A DNA stretch of 64,000 nt from JAWLGZ01 sp041690635. Its GTDB lineage: Bacteria; Pseudomonadota; Gammaproteobacteria; Thiohalomonadales; Thiohalomonadaceae. Within the stretch, counting starts at the first letter, position 1. Each line of letters starts with the position of its first letter. Positions 56,284 through 64,000 of this stretch are shown piece after piece. Where the stretch lies: NCBI GenBank assembly GCA_041690635.1, contig JAWLGZ010000005.1, positions 310,001 through 374,000 of the forward strand, in the 5' to 3' direction. The notes under the pieces are model-generated. The model saw only the letters and a list, made by a program, of their open reading frames with translations. It did no database searches and was not told the origin of the DNA. A program made the position numbers and the translations under genes.

Positions 56284-57174
56284 TCACTTGCGTTGCAGTG
56301 GATGGAGCACGAAGGTGGTGGTCTCCGGCTGCAACGTAAGGTGATCGATGCCGTACTTCCCGGAGAGCAACTGCTGCAACTCCCGTTGCACCTCCTGCCA
56401 GTGACCGAACCGGTCGAGGACGACGTGGGCGGTGAGCACCACGTGGCCCGAGGCGAGGGTCCAGATGTGCAGGTCGTGCACCTCCGTCACGTGTTCCACT
56501 CCCGCCATTTCATGGCCGATGGCGGGCAGATCGAGGTGCGGGGGGACCCCCTCCATCACCACATGCATGACGTCGCGTAACAGTCGCAGGGTGGAGATCA
56601 CGATCAGGCCCGCGACCAGCAGCGCCAGCAGCGGGTCGATCGGTGTCCAGCCGGTGAAGTGGATGACCGCGCCGGCGGTCAGCGCGGCGATTGACCCCAA
56701 CATATCCCCGAATACGTGCAGCAGGGCGCCACGGATATTCAGGGTCGACTCGCCGCGGCTCAACACCACCGCGACAGTCACGTTCACCGCCAGCCCGGCG
56801 CCGGCGACCGCCATCACCACCCCGCCCATCACCGGCACCGGGTTGCGCAGGCGTTCAAGTGCCTCCAGGGTGATGCCGGCCACCACCGCCAGCATCAGCA
56901 CGGCATTCAGCAGCGCCGCGACCACCTCGGCACGCAGCAGGCCGTAGGAGTGGCGGGCAGACGGGGGCCGCACCGAAAGGTAGGCGGCCCACGCGGCGAG
57001 TGCAAGCGCCACCGAGTCGGTGATCATGTGGCCCGCGTCACCGATCAGTGCGAGCGAGCCGGACCACACCCCGCCGATCAGTTCGATGAGTGCGAACGCG
57101 GCGGTCAGGCCGACCGCGAACAGCAGACGGCGTCCGCCGCGCGGGGAGGGGTGATGGTGATCATGGGAGGACAT
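56284..57174 (-). CDS. Cation diffusion facilitator (CzcD/ZitB type)
   Basis: A 296-residue, six-helix metal/proton antiporter. A His-rich N-terminus (SSHDHHHPSPRGG) precedes GDAGHMITD in helix 2, which holds the HxxxD zinc site. A second HxxxD is HVFGD in helix 5, and the cytoplasmic C-terminal domain (residues ~210-290) contains LHIWTLASGHVVLTAHV. It exports zinc and related divalent metals. It lies upstream of moaC on a different strand context with a gap of 33 bases. Confidence 0.93.
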   Translation of the reverse strand: MSSHDHHHPSPRGGRRLLFAVGLTAAFALIELIGGVWSGSLALIGDAGHMITDSVALALAAWAAYLSVRPPSARHSYGLLRAEVVAALLNAVLMLAVVAGITLEALERLRNPVPVMGGVVMAVAGAGLAVNVTVAVVLSRGESTLNIRGALLHVFGDMLGSIAALTAGAVIHFTGWTPIDPLLALLVAGLIVISTLRLLRDVMHVVMEGVPPHLDLPAIGHEMAGVEHVTEVHDLHIWTLASGHVVLTAHVVLDRFGHWQEVQRELQQLLSGKYGIDHLTLQPETTTFVLHPLQRK

Positions 57175-57207
57175 AGGCGTCTTTCCCGCGGATTGCCCAC
57201 CGACAGA

Positions 57208-57714
57208 TCAGGGCCTCGGGTGGCCGGTTGCGGGGTTCGAATCCGCCTTCCACTCTCCCGACTTGCCGCCGCGCTTCTCCAGCAGGCGGACGCCGCCGAT
57301 GACCATGCCCCGATCCACCGCCTTGCACATATCGTAGATGGTGAGCAGGGCCACCTGCACCGCGGTCAGCGCCTCCATCTCCACGCCGGTCGGGCCGGTG
57401 GTCTCCACCGTCACCCGGCAGTGAACGGCCGGGGTCCGCTCATCCAGGTCGAAATCGAGGGTGACCCGGCTCAGCGCCAGTGGGTGGCACAGCGGGATCA
57501 GATCGGCGGTCCGCTTCGCACCCATGATGCCGGCGATGCGCGCCACACCGAGCACATCCCCCTTTTTCGCAGTACCCTCTCGAATGAGCGCGAGCGTTTC
57601 CGGACGCAGGGTGATGTGGCCTTCGGCAACCGCAGTGCGGCGGGTCGCCGGCTTGTCGCCCACATTTACCATGTGGGCTTCGCCGGCGGCGTTGAAGTGG
57701 GTCAGTTCGCTCAT
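57208..57714 (-). CDS. moaC: Cyclic pyranopterin monophosphate synthase MoaC
   Basis: A 168-residue enzyme of molybdenum cofactor synthesis. It converts the GTP-derived 3',8-cyclo intermediate into cPMP. The signatures MVNVGDKPATRRTAVAEG, GIMGAKRTADLIPLCHPLALS, VEMEALTAVQVALLTIYDMCKAVDRGM and LLEKRGGKSG are intact. It is divergent from moaDE with 76 bp between starts, so one regulatory region serves cofactor genes on both strands. Confidence 0.97.
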   Translation of the reverse strand: MSELTHFNAAGEAHMVNVGDKPATRRTAVAEGHITLRPETLALIREGTAKKGDVLGVARIAGIMGAKRTADLIPLCHPLALSRVTLDFDLDERTPAVHCRVTVETTGPTGVEMEALTAVQVALLTIYDMCKAVDRGMVIGGVRLLEKRGGKSGEWKADSNPATGHPRP

Positions 57715-57790
57715 GGATGAAGTTGCGGGGGCGGGGGCGGAAGGTCATGATAGGCGGCGCATTTTGCGGGTGCAAACGCGGGGGATTTCC

Positions 57791-58030
57791 ATGACGGTAG
57801 CAGTGAAGTTTTTTGCCAGCTTGAAGGAGCAACTCGGTTGCGACGGCGCGACGGTGGAGATCGGCGAGGTGGCCACGGCGGCAGACGTCTGGCTGCAGGC
57901 GACCGGCGGCAAGTCACTGCCCCCGAATGTGCTGGTCGCGGTCAACATGGAGTATGCGGATCAGAATGCCGCCGTGCAGGACGGTGACGAGGTGGGTTTT
58001 TTTCCGCCGGTCACCGGGGGCGCCGAATGA
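57791..58030 (+). CDS. moaD: Molybdopterin synthase small subunit MoaD, with extended C-terminus
   Basis: A 79-residue ubiquitin-fold sulfur carrier. VKFFASLKEQLG, VLVAVNMEYA and DGDEVGFFPPVTGG match MoaD. Active MoaD ends in Gly-Gly, whose carboxylate is adenylated and thiolated. Here Gly-Gly (residues 76-77) is followed by Ala-Glu before the stop, which overlaps the moaE start. Either a protease trims the tail or the protein works atypically. Confidence 0.93.
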   Translation: MTVAVKFFASLKEQLGCDGATVEIGEVATAADVWLQATGGKSLPPNVLVAVNMEYADQNAAVQDGDEVGFFPPVTGGAE

Positions 58031-58467
58031 AGGTCGAGGTGCGCGCCACGCCGCTTGCCCCCTGGCGCGAACTGGCTTCCTACGAGGAGGCGCATCCGGA
58101 GCTGGCGGGCGGTGCCGGTGCCGCCTCGGTGTTTGTCGGCAGCATGCGCGACAGCAACGCAGGCGACTCGGTGACCGGCATGACCCTGGAGCACTACCCC
58201 GGCATGACCGAACGAGAGATGCTCCGTCTCTGCGAGGAGGCACGCGATCGGTGGTCGCTTCTGGACCTGCTTGTCGTCCACCGGGTAGGGGCTTTGTTGC
58301 CCGGTGATCCCATCGTGCTGGTGGCGGTCTGGTCGACGCACCGCCGGGAGGCGTTCGAGGCGGCCCGCCACCTTATGGAACAGCTCAAGTCCACGGTCCC
58401 GTTTTGGAAACAGGAGCAAACCGATGCGGGCCGGCGGTGGGTAGAGAAAAACACACCTGGTTATTAG
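58027..58467 (+). CDS. moaE: Molybdopterin synthase large subunit MoaE
   Basis: A 146-residue catalytic subunit. GAASVFVGSMRDSNAGDSVTGM and MEHY-like LEHYPGMTEREM lead to the active-site region STVPFWKQE with the conserved Lys. It adds sulfur from MoaD thiocarboxylate to cPMP to make molybdopterin. The start overlaps the moaD stop (ATGA). Confidence 0.96.
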   Translation: MKVEVRATPLAPWRELASYEEAHPELAGGAGAASVFVGSMRDSNAGDSVTGMTLEHYPGMTEREMLRLCEEARDRWSLLDLLVVHRVGALLPGDPIVLVAVWSTHRREAFEAARHLMEQLKSTVPFWKQEQTDAGRRWVEKNTPGY

Positions 58468-58489
58468 CCTGCATTCGCTCAGGGAACTG

Positions 58490-58517
58490 TTGACGGGTGA
58501 GAAATGCAGACTAGATT
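58490..58517 (+). promoter_or_regulatory. Likely sigma-70 promoter of the DksA-like gene
   Basis: TTGACG (58490-58495) and TAGATT (58512-58517) are separated by 16 bases, a good match to the sigma-70 consensus. It sits about 65 bases upstream of the DksA-like start. Confidence 0.5.
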
Positions 58518-58583
58518 TCGTTCGTCACAGCACGCTCAATACGGAAGGGCGGTGCGGTAACAGCCGACAGGGAGGAAAAGGCT

Positions 58584-58982
58584 ATGATCCAACACCTGAC
58601 GCCAGAGCAGGTCGAAGCACTGAAAGGCGAACTCACCACCCGGCGCCAGCAGGTCCGTGAATCGCTACGCGATGAACTGCTGCGTATCGATGAGGAGAGT
58701 TACTCCGATCTCGCGGGTGCGGTCCACGACCCGGGCGACGAGTCGGTCGCCGACATGCTGGTGGACATGAACAATTCGCGCGTCACCAGCCTCATCTCTC
58801 AGCTGCGCGAGGTGGAATCGGCACTGGAGCGCATCGACGAAGGAAGCTACGGGGTCTGCGTCGACGGCGAGGAGGAGATCCCGTTCGAACGCCTCCGGGT
58901 GCAGCCGACCGCACGCCGCTGCATCCAGCACCAGGCGCGTCACGAGCAGACCTTTGCCGAATCGGGACGGCCTAGCCTGTGA
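58584..58982 (+). CDS. DksA/TraR-family protein with degenerate zinc finger
   Basis: A 132-residue protein with two long helices and a C-terminal finger-like region. The tip acidic residues typical of RNA-polymerase secondary-channel binders are suggested by LAGAVHDPGDESVADM. The finger reads GVCVDG...RRCIQH, so two of the four zinc-binding cysteines are missing (CxxG and CxxH). It may fold without zinc like the DksA2 type. Function in stringent-response control is inferred. GGAGG precedes the ATG. Confidence 0.87.
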   Translation: MIQHLTPEQVEALKGELTTRRQQVRESLRDELLRIDEESYSDLAGAVHDPGDESVADMLVDMNNSRVTSLISQLREVESALERIDEGSYGVCVDGEEEIPFERLRVQPTARRCIQHQARHEQTFAESGRPSL

Positions 58983-58985
58983 TCC

Positions 58986-59507
58986 TTACTCTATCCCGGG
59001 CACCGGCCGGATCTCGAACACCATGCTCTCCAAGTCGCCGAAGGCGTAGGTGGGCGCCGGGCCGACACCGGCCACGGTGCCGGGATTGACCAGCAGCGTC
59101 TGTCCACCCCCCTTGGCGTGGGCGCAGGTCTCGATGGCGGGCCGGTGATCGTGGCCGAAGCAGATCATGTCCCACTCACCGGTGAGGGCGAGCGCGTGGG
59201 CGTAGTGGGGATAGTGCACGAGGAAGATGCGTCTGCCCGCGATCTCCAGCCCCGCGTCCTGTCCGTGATAGTGGACGACGCTGTTGGGCTCCTGCGCCAG
59301 CATGAAGGTGGCGTAGGTGTCCCCCATGTTGTTGCCGTGGATGACATGCACTGGCAGCCCGAAGGGTTGCAGCACACGCAGCGTGGTGGGGGCCACCACA
59401 TCGCCGCAGTGGAACACCGCCCGGGCACCGAGCGCCTTGGCCTCTGCCACTGCGCTGGCGAGCAGCGGGCGGTTGTCATGGGAATCGGAGACGACGCAGA
59501 CTTTCAT
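58986..59507 (-). CDS. YfcE/MJ0936-like metallophosphoesterase
   Basis: A 173-residue calcineurin-fold phosphodiesterase. The motifs VVSDSHDN, FHCGDVV, IHGNNMGD, LVHYPHY and CFGHDHRP contain the full set of metal ligands. Met at 59507 gives the usual short N-terminus. It acts on phosphodiesters, but the physiological substrate is unknown. It is convergent with the DksA-like gene three bases away. Confidence 0.92.
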   Translation of the reverse strand: MKVCVVSDSHDNRPLLASAVAEAKALGARAVFHCGDVVAPTTLRVLQPFGLPVHVIHGNNMGDTYATFMLAQEPNSVVHYHGQDAGLEIAGRRIFLVHYPHYAHALALTGEWDMICFGHDHRPAIETCAHAKGGGQTLLVNPGTVAGVGPAPTYAFGDLESMVFEIRPVPGIE

Positions 59508-59585
59508 GGGCGCGCATCTTGCCACGTGAAGCGTTAAGCGTGAAGTAGACCTCTTGCGTCCCGCCTCGGGCTACCGGCCCACCGC

Positions 59586-60746
59586 CTACCGTTTCCGTCG
59601 CGCTCGGGCGTGCCGAAGGCGGCGGGCGGTGCCGCTCTGCCCCATCCGTTCCAGCCAGAGATCAATTTCTCCCCAGAACCACTCCTGTACACGGCGGTAC
59701 CAGGGGCGCTGGTGCCACTGCTCATAGCGGTATTCGCGGCTCTGTTCGAAATCACACCGAAACAGCGCCTCCACGCGGGAGGCCAGTTCGCCGCCTCGGG
59801 CCTCCTGGTTGGCCTCCAGATTCCAGCGCAGGTTCCAGCGATCCATGTTGGATGAGCCTAGGGTGACCCACTCGTCGCACAGAGCGACCTTGGCGTGCAG
59901 GAAGCGCGGCTGATATTCGAAGATGCGCACGCCACTGCGCAGCAGGCGGGAGTAGAAGCGCCGGCCCGCATGACGGACGGCGGGGTGGTCGGTGTGGGGT
60001 CCGGGAAGCAGCAGCCGTACATCGACCCCGCGGAGAGCGGCACGACGGAGCGTCCGTTGCAGCTTGCGCGAGGGGATAAAGTAGGCGGTGGCGAGCCAGA
60101 TCCGCTTTCGCGCCTTTTGCATCTCCCGCACCAGGCTCCGCTTGATCTCGGTGTTGCCGCTGCTGCTGGTGACCACACGCCCCGAGATGCCGTCAGGCAG
60201 CGGCGGCGGGACCGTGGACGGCGGTTGGTCGAGCGCGTGCCAGCGCTCCCAATTCCGGGCAAAGACCACCTCCCAGTCGGCGACGCACGGCCCCTCCACC
60301 CGAACCATGCAGTCGTGCCAGTAGTCCTCTCCGCCGTCGAAGTCGTCGGTGATGCCGGCACCGCCCACGAACGCGACCTCTCCATCCACCGTCAGGATCT
60401 TGCGATGGTCCCGGAAGAGGTTGCGATGAAACTCGAAATAGCGCAGCGGATTGTAGGCGGCCATCACCACGCCGGCGCGAATCAGCCGCTCCCGGTCCCC
60501 GCGACTGAAATTTCCGGCCCCGTAATCATCGAGGAGCAGGTGAGTGCGCACTCCGCGAGCGGCGGCGGCGGTGAGTGCCTCCACAAAGCGATCGGCGACG
60601 CGGCCGGATTCGGCGAGATAGGTCTCGAACAGGACGTAACGTTCAGCCGCGTGGATCGCCTCCAGCATGGCCGGGAAAAACTCCGGGCCGTCGATCAGCA
60701 ACCGAAAGCGGTTTCCCTCCCGCCAGGGGAAGCGATAGCGATTCAC
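59586..60746 (-). CDS. clsB: Cardiolipin synthase B-like phospholipase D family protein
   Basis: A 386-residue protein with two phospholipase D motifs: HRKILTVDGEVAFVGG and HAKVALCDEWVTLGSSN. It starts NRFRLLIDGPEFFPAMLEAI, as in ClsB. It should condense phosphatidylglycerol (or phosphatidylethanolamine) to cardiolipin at the inner membrane. The GTG at 60746 overlaps the RNase D stop (GTGA), showing coupling. Upstream in-frame Met would only extend into the rnd reading region. Confidence 0.9.
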   Translation of the reverse strand: MNRYRFPWREGNRFRLLIDGPEFFPAMLEAIHAAERYVLFETYLAESGRVADRFVEALTAAAARGVRTHLLLDDYGAGNFSRGDRERLIRAGVVMAAYNPLRYFEFHRNLFRDHRKILTVDGEVAFVGGAGITDDFDGGEDYWHDCMVRVEGPCVADWEVVFARNWERWHALDQPPSTVPPPLPDGISGRVVTSSSGNTEIKRSLVREMQKARKRIWLATAYFIPSRKLQRTLRRAALRGVDVRLLLPGPHTDHPAVRHAGRRFYSRLLRSGVRIFEYQPRFLHAKVALCDEWVTLGSSNMDRWNLRWNLEANQEARGGELASRVEALFRCDFEQSREYRYEQWHQRPWYRRVQEWFWGEIDLWLERMGQSGTARRLRHARARRKR

Positions 60747-61894
60747 GTTTCCGCCGCATCCTCCATCACCAATTCTCCTGCGGCCACACTGAGGTGCAAA
60801 TGACCGTCGATGAACGCTCGCAGCCGGCGGCCCGCCACGGCGGCACGCCAACCGTGCAGGACCGGCGAGTCGCCTTCATCGAGCAACTGTTCCAGGTCGC
60901 GGCGGGTGGCGATGGCCGTCGGACTCACCTGCTGTTCGACGCCGCACTGGCGGACCACTGCGGCCATCGCATCGAGAACCGAGTCCTGCGAAGGGGTGAA
61001 TACCCGGCGCGGGGCCAGTGCCGGCCAGTCGGCACGCGGCACCTCGCGGGCGGCGCGGATGCACGACAGCAATGTGTCGGCATGCCGTTCCAGCACCTGC
61101 CGGGTGATGCCGCGGATCCGTTCGAGTCGCGAGGGTGACTCCGGCAGATGACGCGCTATCTCCAGCAGGATGTCATCGGCCGCAACCCAGCGGCGCGGCA
61201 GATCACGTGCACGGGCCTCCTCCTCGCGCCAGGCGGCCAACTCGCGCAGGGCGGCCAGCTGGACGCCGCGCAGTCGGTTGCTGCCCTTGATGCGGCGCCA
61301 CGCCTCACCCCGGTCGGCGGCAAAGGCGGAGGGATCGCCGAGTGCGACGAAATCCTCCGCCAGCCAGTCGGAACGTCCCTTCTCCCTCAGCAGGGCGTCG
61401 ATCTCCCGGTAGACCTCCACCAGGTAACGCACATCATCGAAAGCGTAGCGGATCTGCTCCGGGTCCAGAGGGCGCCGGCTCCAGTCGGTGCGGGTCTGTC
61501 CCTTGTCCAGGTCCACGTCGAGCAGCAGCTTCACCAAGGCGCCATAACCAATCTGATCGCCGAAGCCGAGCACGGTGGCGGCCAGTTGGGTGTCGAAGAT
61601 GGGGCCGGGCACGGCGCCGCGCAGGCCGTAGAAGAGCTCAAGGTCCTGCCGGGCGGCATGAAAGACCTTGAGGATTTGCTGGTCGTAGAGCACATCCAGC
61701 AGCGGTCCGATGTCGATGGCGAGGGGATCGATACAGGCGGCCAGTTCGGGCGTCGCCACCTGCAGCAGGCACAGTTGCGGGTAGTAGGTCTTCTCCCGCA
61801 TGAATTCGGTGTCCAGGGTGAGCCAGCGGCTCGAGGCCAGCCGCCCGCACAGCTCGGCGAGCCCATCAGGGGTGTCGACGTAGAGTTCCTGCAT
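60743..61894 (-). CDS. rnd: Ribonuclease D
   Basis: A 383-residue 3'-5' exoribonuclease that trims tRNA and small RNA ends. The DEDD active site is seen in LTLDTEFMREKTYYPQL (Asp28, Glu30), HAARQDLELFYGL and YAFDDVRYLVEVY. Two HRDC-type helical domains occupy residues ~205-290 and ~300-375. It is followed by the coupled cardiolipin synthase gene. Confidence 0.95.
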   Translation of the reverse strand: MQELYVDTPDGLAELCGRLASSRWLTLDTEFMREKTYYPQLCLLQVATPELAACIDPLAIDIGPLLDVLYDQQILKVFHAARQDLELFYGLRGAVPGPIFDTQLAATVLGFGDQIGYGALVKLLLDVDLDKGQTRTDWSRRPLDPEQIRYAFDDVRYLVEVYREIDALLREKGRSDWLAEDFVALGDPSAFAADRGEAWRRIKGSNRLRGVQLAALRELAAWREEEARARDLPRRWVAADDILLEIARHLPESPSRLERIRGITRQVLERHADTLLSCIRAAREVPRADWPALAPRRVFTPSQDSVLDAMAAVVRQCGVEQQVSPTAIATRRDLEQLLDEGDSPVLHGWRAAVAGRRLRAFIDGHLHLSVAAGELVMEDAAET

Positions 61895-62069
61895 GGTATG
61901 CGTTCACTGAAGTGGCCGGACAGTATAACGCCGTGCCGTGGCCCAGGGGCGGACGCAGCGTCCGATTGCCGCGTTAGACAGTAAACTACGGATATCTGCC
62001 GCCGGTGCGTCCATGATTATGGGTTCGGGGCCCGGTATACTGAATCGCAAGCGGTCGTACGGAGCCGAT

Positions 62070-62579
62070 GTGAACGCGGTTATTCAGCGCTTCTGGGAGA
62101 TTGCCATCCGGCGCGCCGGTCCGCAGGACCTGCCCGCTTCGCGAACACTGCTGACAGCGGTGCTCGGGATGCACTGGCTGATCGGCATCGCCCTTGCGGG
62201 CTTCTCCCTGCCGGGAGACAAGGCACTTGCCTCGGCGCTGATTGGTACCCTGCTGACGGTCGGTCTGGTGCACATCGGGTTGGCCATCGCCGGCCTGGGC
62301 AGACGCCTGCTCCAGACCCTGACCGCGATGGCCGGTTGTGAAGCGCTGCTTGGACTGATTGCACTGCCGATCACCGCCTGGTTTCACGCCGGTACCAATC
62401 AGGCGGTACCGGAATTGCTGTTCCTCGGCATCATCATCTGGAGCATCGCTGTGACCGCCCATATCGCCCGCCATGCCCTCAACACGACGCCCCTCATGGC
62501 GGCGGTGGTTGCGGTGCTCTACTTCATCTTCTCGCTGAGCATCGCCGGGCTGATCGGGCCTGCAATCGGCCGAACCTGA
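62070..62579 (+). CDS. Yip1-like multi-helix membrane protein of unknown function
   Basis: A 169-residue protein with about five hydrophobic helices: AVLGMHWLIGIALAGFSL, LASALIGTLLTVGLVHIGLAI, ALLGLIALPITAWF, LLFLGIIIWSIAVTAHIARH and AAVVAVLYFIFSLSIAGLIG. The terminal helix arrangement resembles Yip1-domain proteins. The GTG at 62070 follows GGAG with five bases spacing; longer in-frame forms would add a basic non-helical extension. It precedes mpl by 14 bases. Confidence 0.75.
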   Translation: MNAVIQRFWEIAIRRAGPQDLPASRTLLTAVLGMHWLIGIALAGFSLPGDKALASALIGTLLTVGLVHIGLAIAGLGRRLLQTLTAMAGCEALLGLIALPITAWFHAGTNQAVPELLFLGIIIWSIAVTAHIARHALNTTPLMAAVVAVLYFIFSLSIAGLIGPAIGRT

Positions 62580-62593
62580 GGTCAGCCCAACCC

Positions 62594-63952
62594 ATGCACA
62601 TCCATATTCTCGGTATCTGCGGCACCTTCATGGGTGGCATCGCCCTGCTGGCGCGCGCCCTCGGACACACCGTGAGCGGGCAGGACGCGAACGTCTACCC
62701 GCCGATGAGCGACCAGCTCGCCGCCGCCGGCATTGCGCTGGGTGAGGGGTACGGGGCGGACGGGATTCCGGCCCACACCGACGTGGTGGTGATCGGCAAT
62801 GCACTCTCGCGCGGCAACCCGGCGGTCGAGCAGGTCCTGGAGCGGGGCATGCGCTACACCTCCGGCCCGCAGTGGCTGGCGGAGGCCGTCCTGCATGGCC
62901 GGTGGGTCCTGGCAGTGGCCGGCACCCACGGCAAGACCACCACTGCCAGCATGCTGGCCTGGATCCTGGAGGATGCCGGCATGGCGCCCGGATTCCTCAT
63001 CGGTGGCGTACCGGCAGATTTCGGCCTCTCGGCGCGGCTCGGCGAGACCCCCTTCTTTGTGGTGGAGGCGGACGAATACGACACCGCCTTCTTCGACAAG
63101 CGGTCCAAGTTCGTCCACTACCGCCCGCGCACCGCGGTCCTGAACAATCTGGAGTACGACCACGCCGATATCTTCCCTGACCTGGCGGCGATCCAGCGCC
63201 AGTTCCACCACCTGGTGCGCACCGTCCCGGGCAAGGGCCTTCTGGTGGTGCCGGCGGCGGAGAAGGCCCTGGAAGAGGTGCTGGCGATGGGGTGCTGGAC
63301 CCCGGTCGAGCAGTTGGGTGGTGAGCCGGGCTGGACGGCGAGGGAGGTGGCACCGGACGGCAGCTGCTTCGAGGTGTACTTCAACGGCGAGCGGCAGGGC
63401 GCAGTGGACTGGCAACAGCTCGGCCGCCATAACGTGAGCAATGCGCTGGCGGCGATTGCGGCGGCGCGCCACGCGGGTGTCCCGTCGGCAGTCGCCTGCG
63501 AGGCGCTTGGCCGCTTCCAGGGCGTGAAGCGGCGGCTGGAGGTACGGGGCACCGTGAACGGAATCACCGTGTATGACGACTTCGCCCACCATCCGACGGC
63601 GGTGGCAGCCACCATCGATGCGCTGCGCGGGCGCGAGTCGGGCCGCATCCTGGCGGTGCTGGAGCCGCGTTCCAACACCATGCGTCTCGGTGTTCACCGC
63701 GACACGCTCGGGCCGGCGCTCTCCGGGGCCGACCGCGCCTTCCTGTTTGCCCCGGCGGAGCTGGGCTGGGAGGTGGGCACGGTGGCCGCCGCCCTGGAGG
63801 CGCGCGGTGTCGTGTTGAACAACCTGGATGCGCTCGTCGCTGCAGTGGTCACGGCGGCGCAGCCCGGCGACCACATCCTGGTGATGAGCAACGGCGCCTT
63901 CGGCGGTATTCACGATCGGCTGTTGCAGGCCCTGCGTGCCGCCGCCGCCTGA
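62594..63952 (+). CDS. mpl: UDP-N-acetylmuramate:L-alanyl-gamma-D-glutamyl-meso-diaminopimelate ligase Mpl
   Basis: A 452-residue Mur-ligase family enzyme that recycles cell-wall tripeptide by joining it to UDP-MurNAc. The N-terminal HIHILGICGTFMGGIALLA, P-loop AGTHGKTTTASML, VVEADEYDTAFFDKRSKFVHY, LNNLEYDHADIFPD and YDDFAHHPTAVAATI are all diagnostic of Mpl. The ubiX start follows by one base. Confidence 0.97.
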   Translation: MHIHILGICGTFMGGIALLARALGHTVSGQDANVYPPMSDQLAAAGIALGEGYGADGIPAHTDVVVIGNALSRGNPAVEQVLERGMRYTSGPQWLAEAVLHGRWVLAVAGTHGKTTTASMLAWILEDAGMAPGFLIGGVPADFGLSARLGETPFFVVEADEYDTAFFDKRSKFVHYRPRTAVLNNLEYDHADIFPDLAAIQRQFHHLVRTVPGKGLLVVPAAEKALEEVLAMGCWTPVEQLGGEPGWTAREVAPDGSCFEVYFNGERQGAVDWQQLGRHNVSNALAAIAAARHAGVPSAVACEALGRFQGVKRRLEVRGTVNGITVYDDFAHHPTAVAATIDALRGRESGRILAVLEPRSNTMRLGVHRDTLGPALSGADRAFLFAPAELGWEVGTVAAALEARGVVLNNLDALVAAVVTAAQPGDHILVMSNGAFGGIHDRLLQALRAAAA

Positions 63953-63953
63953 C

Positions 63954-64000
63954 ATGGACGCCCGTCGAAACGCCGTTGCGCTTGCATTCACCGGTGCCTC
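63954..64000 (+). CDS. ubiX: Flavin prenyltransferase UbiX, N-terminal start (runs off right edge)
   Basis: Only 15 codons are visible: MDARRNAVALAFTGA. The VALAFTGAS pattern is the nucleotide-fold opening of UbiX. The same mpl-ubiX order occurs in other gammaproteobacteria such as Pseudomonas. UbiX makes the prenylated flavin cofactor for UbiD in ubiquinone synthesis. The call rests on few residues plus context. Confidence 0.75.
   Translation, partial: MDARRNAVALAFTGA

Overview
The window is GC-rich, densely coded chromosomal DNA. It most likely comes from a free-living sulfur-oxidising gammaproteobacterium of the Chromatiales/Ectothiorhodospiraceae kind. This is inferred from gene content: a sulfide:quinone oxidoreductase very like that of Acidithiobacillus, a thiosulfate-uptake TsuA/TusA pair, an octaheme cytochrome of the tetrathionate-reductase family, MutH, OxyR with Cys199/Cys208, a long-Q-loop cytochrome bd, and an mpl-ubiX junction. 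Two Mrp-type cation/proton antiporters and a marine-type sortase suggest a saline or alkaline habitat. I found no rRNA, tRNA, CRISPR array, transposase or phage gene.

Layout. 1-5.3 kb: edge of a polysaccharide cluster (amidotransferase, acetyltransferase, flippase, ExeA-like ATPase, RmlA). 5.3-14.2 kb: redox block with cytochrome b plus octaheme cytochrome c, peroxiredoxin/OxyR, sulfide:quinone oxidoreductase, and cydABX-ybgE. 14.9-22.3 kb: a very large sensor (PhnD-like periplasmic domain, four PAS, two GAF, HD-GYP), then a VIT/vWA sortase substrate and its sortase. 22.5-25.6 kb: sugar aminotransferase, an unrecognised cytoplasmic protein and WbqC. 25.8-29.1 kb: methyltransferase, dodecin, GH100-like glycosidase, NYN/LOTUS protein. 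29.2-35.9 kb: nine overlapping antiporter genes in the order of the archaeal Mbh ion-pumping module, with no hydrogenase. 36.0-39.6 kb: thiosulfate importer, TusA and a GGDEF-EAL protein. 39.7-44.6 kb: heme-copper oxidase (CoxB, fused CoxA-CoxC) and small membrane proteins. 44.8-50.6 kb: a second, canonical mrpABCDEFG operon on the minus strand. 50.9-52.8 kb: a MotA-like channel with a long coiled-coil ExbD/MotB-like partner. 53-64 kb: housekeeping and accessory genes (hydrolase, PilZ, DUF1820, MutH, MlaC-like, CDF transporter, moaC, moaDE, DksA-like, phosphoesterase, cardiolipin synthase, RNase D, mpl, start of ubiX).

How it fits together. Reduced sulfur (sulfide via SQR, thiosulfate via TsuA/TusA) can feed electrons to quinone and cytochrome c. 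These can be oxidised by cytochrome bd at low oxygen or by the heme-copper oxidase. The octaheme cytochrome with its cytochrome b could reduce sulfur or nitrogen compounds from quinol. Proton or sodium gradients are exchanged by two distinct Mrp systems. Cyclic-di-GMP proteins recur (HD-GYP sensor, GGDEF-EAL, PilZ) near surface-polymer and sortase genes, consistent with control of attachment. The least explained elements are the MotA-like/coiled-coil pair, the Mbh-order antiporter operon, and a heptamer tandem repeat inside the second mrp operon.
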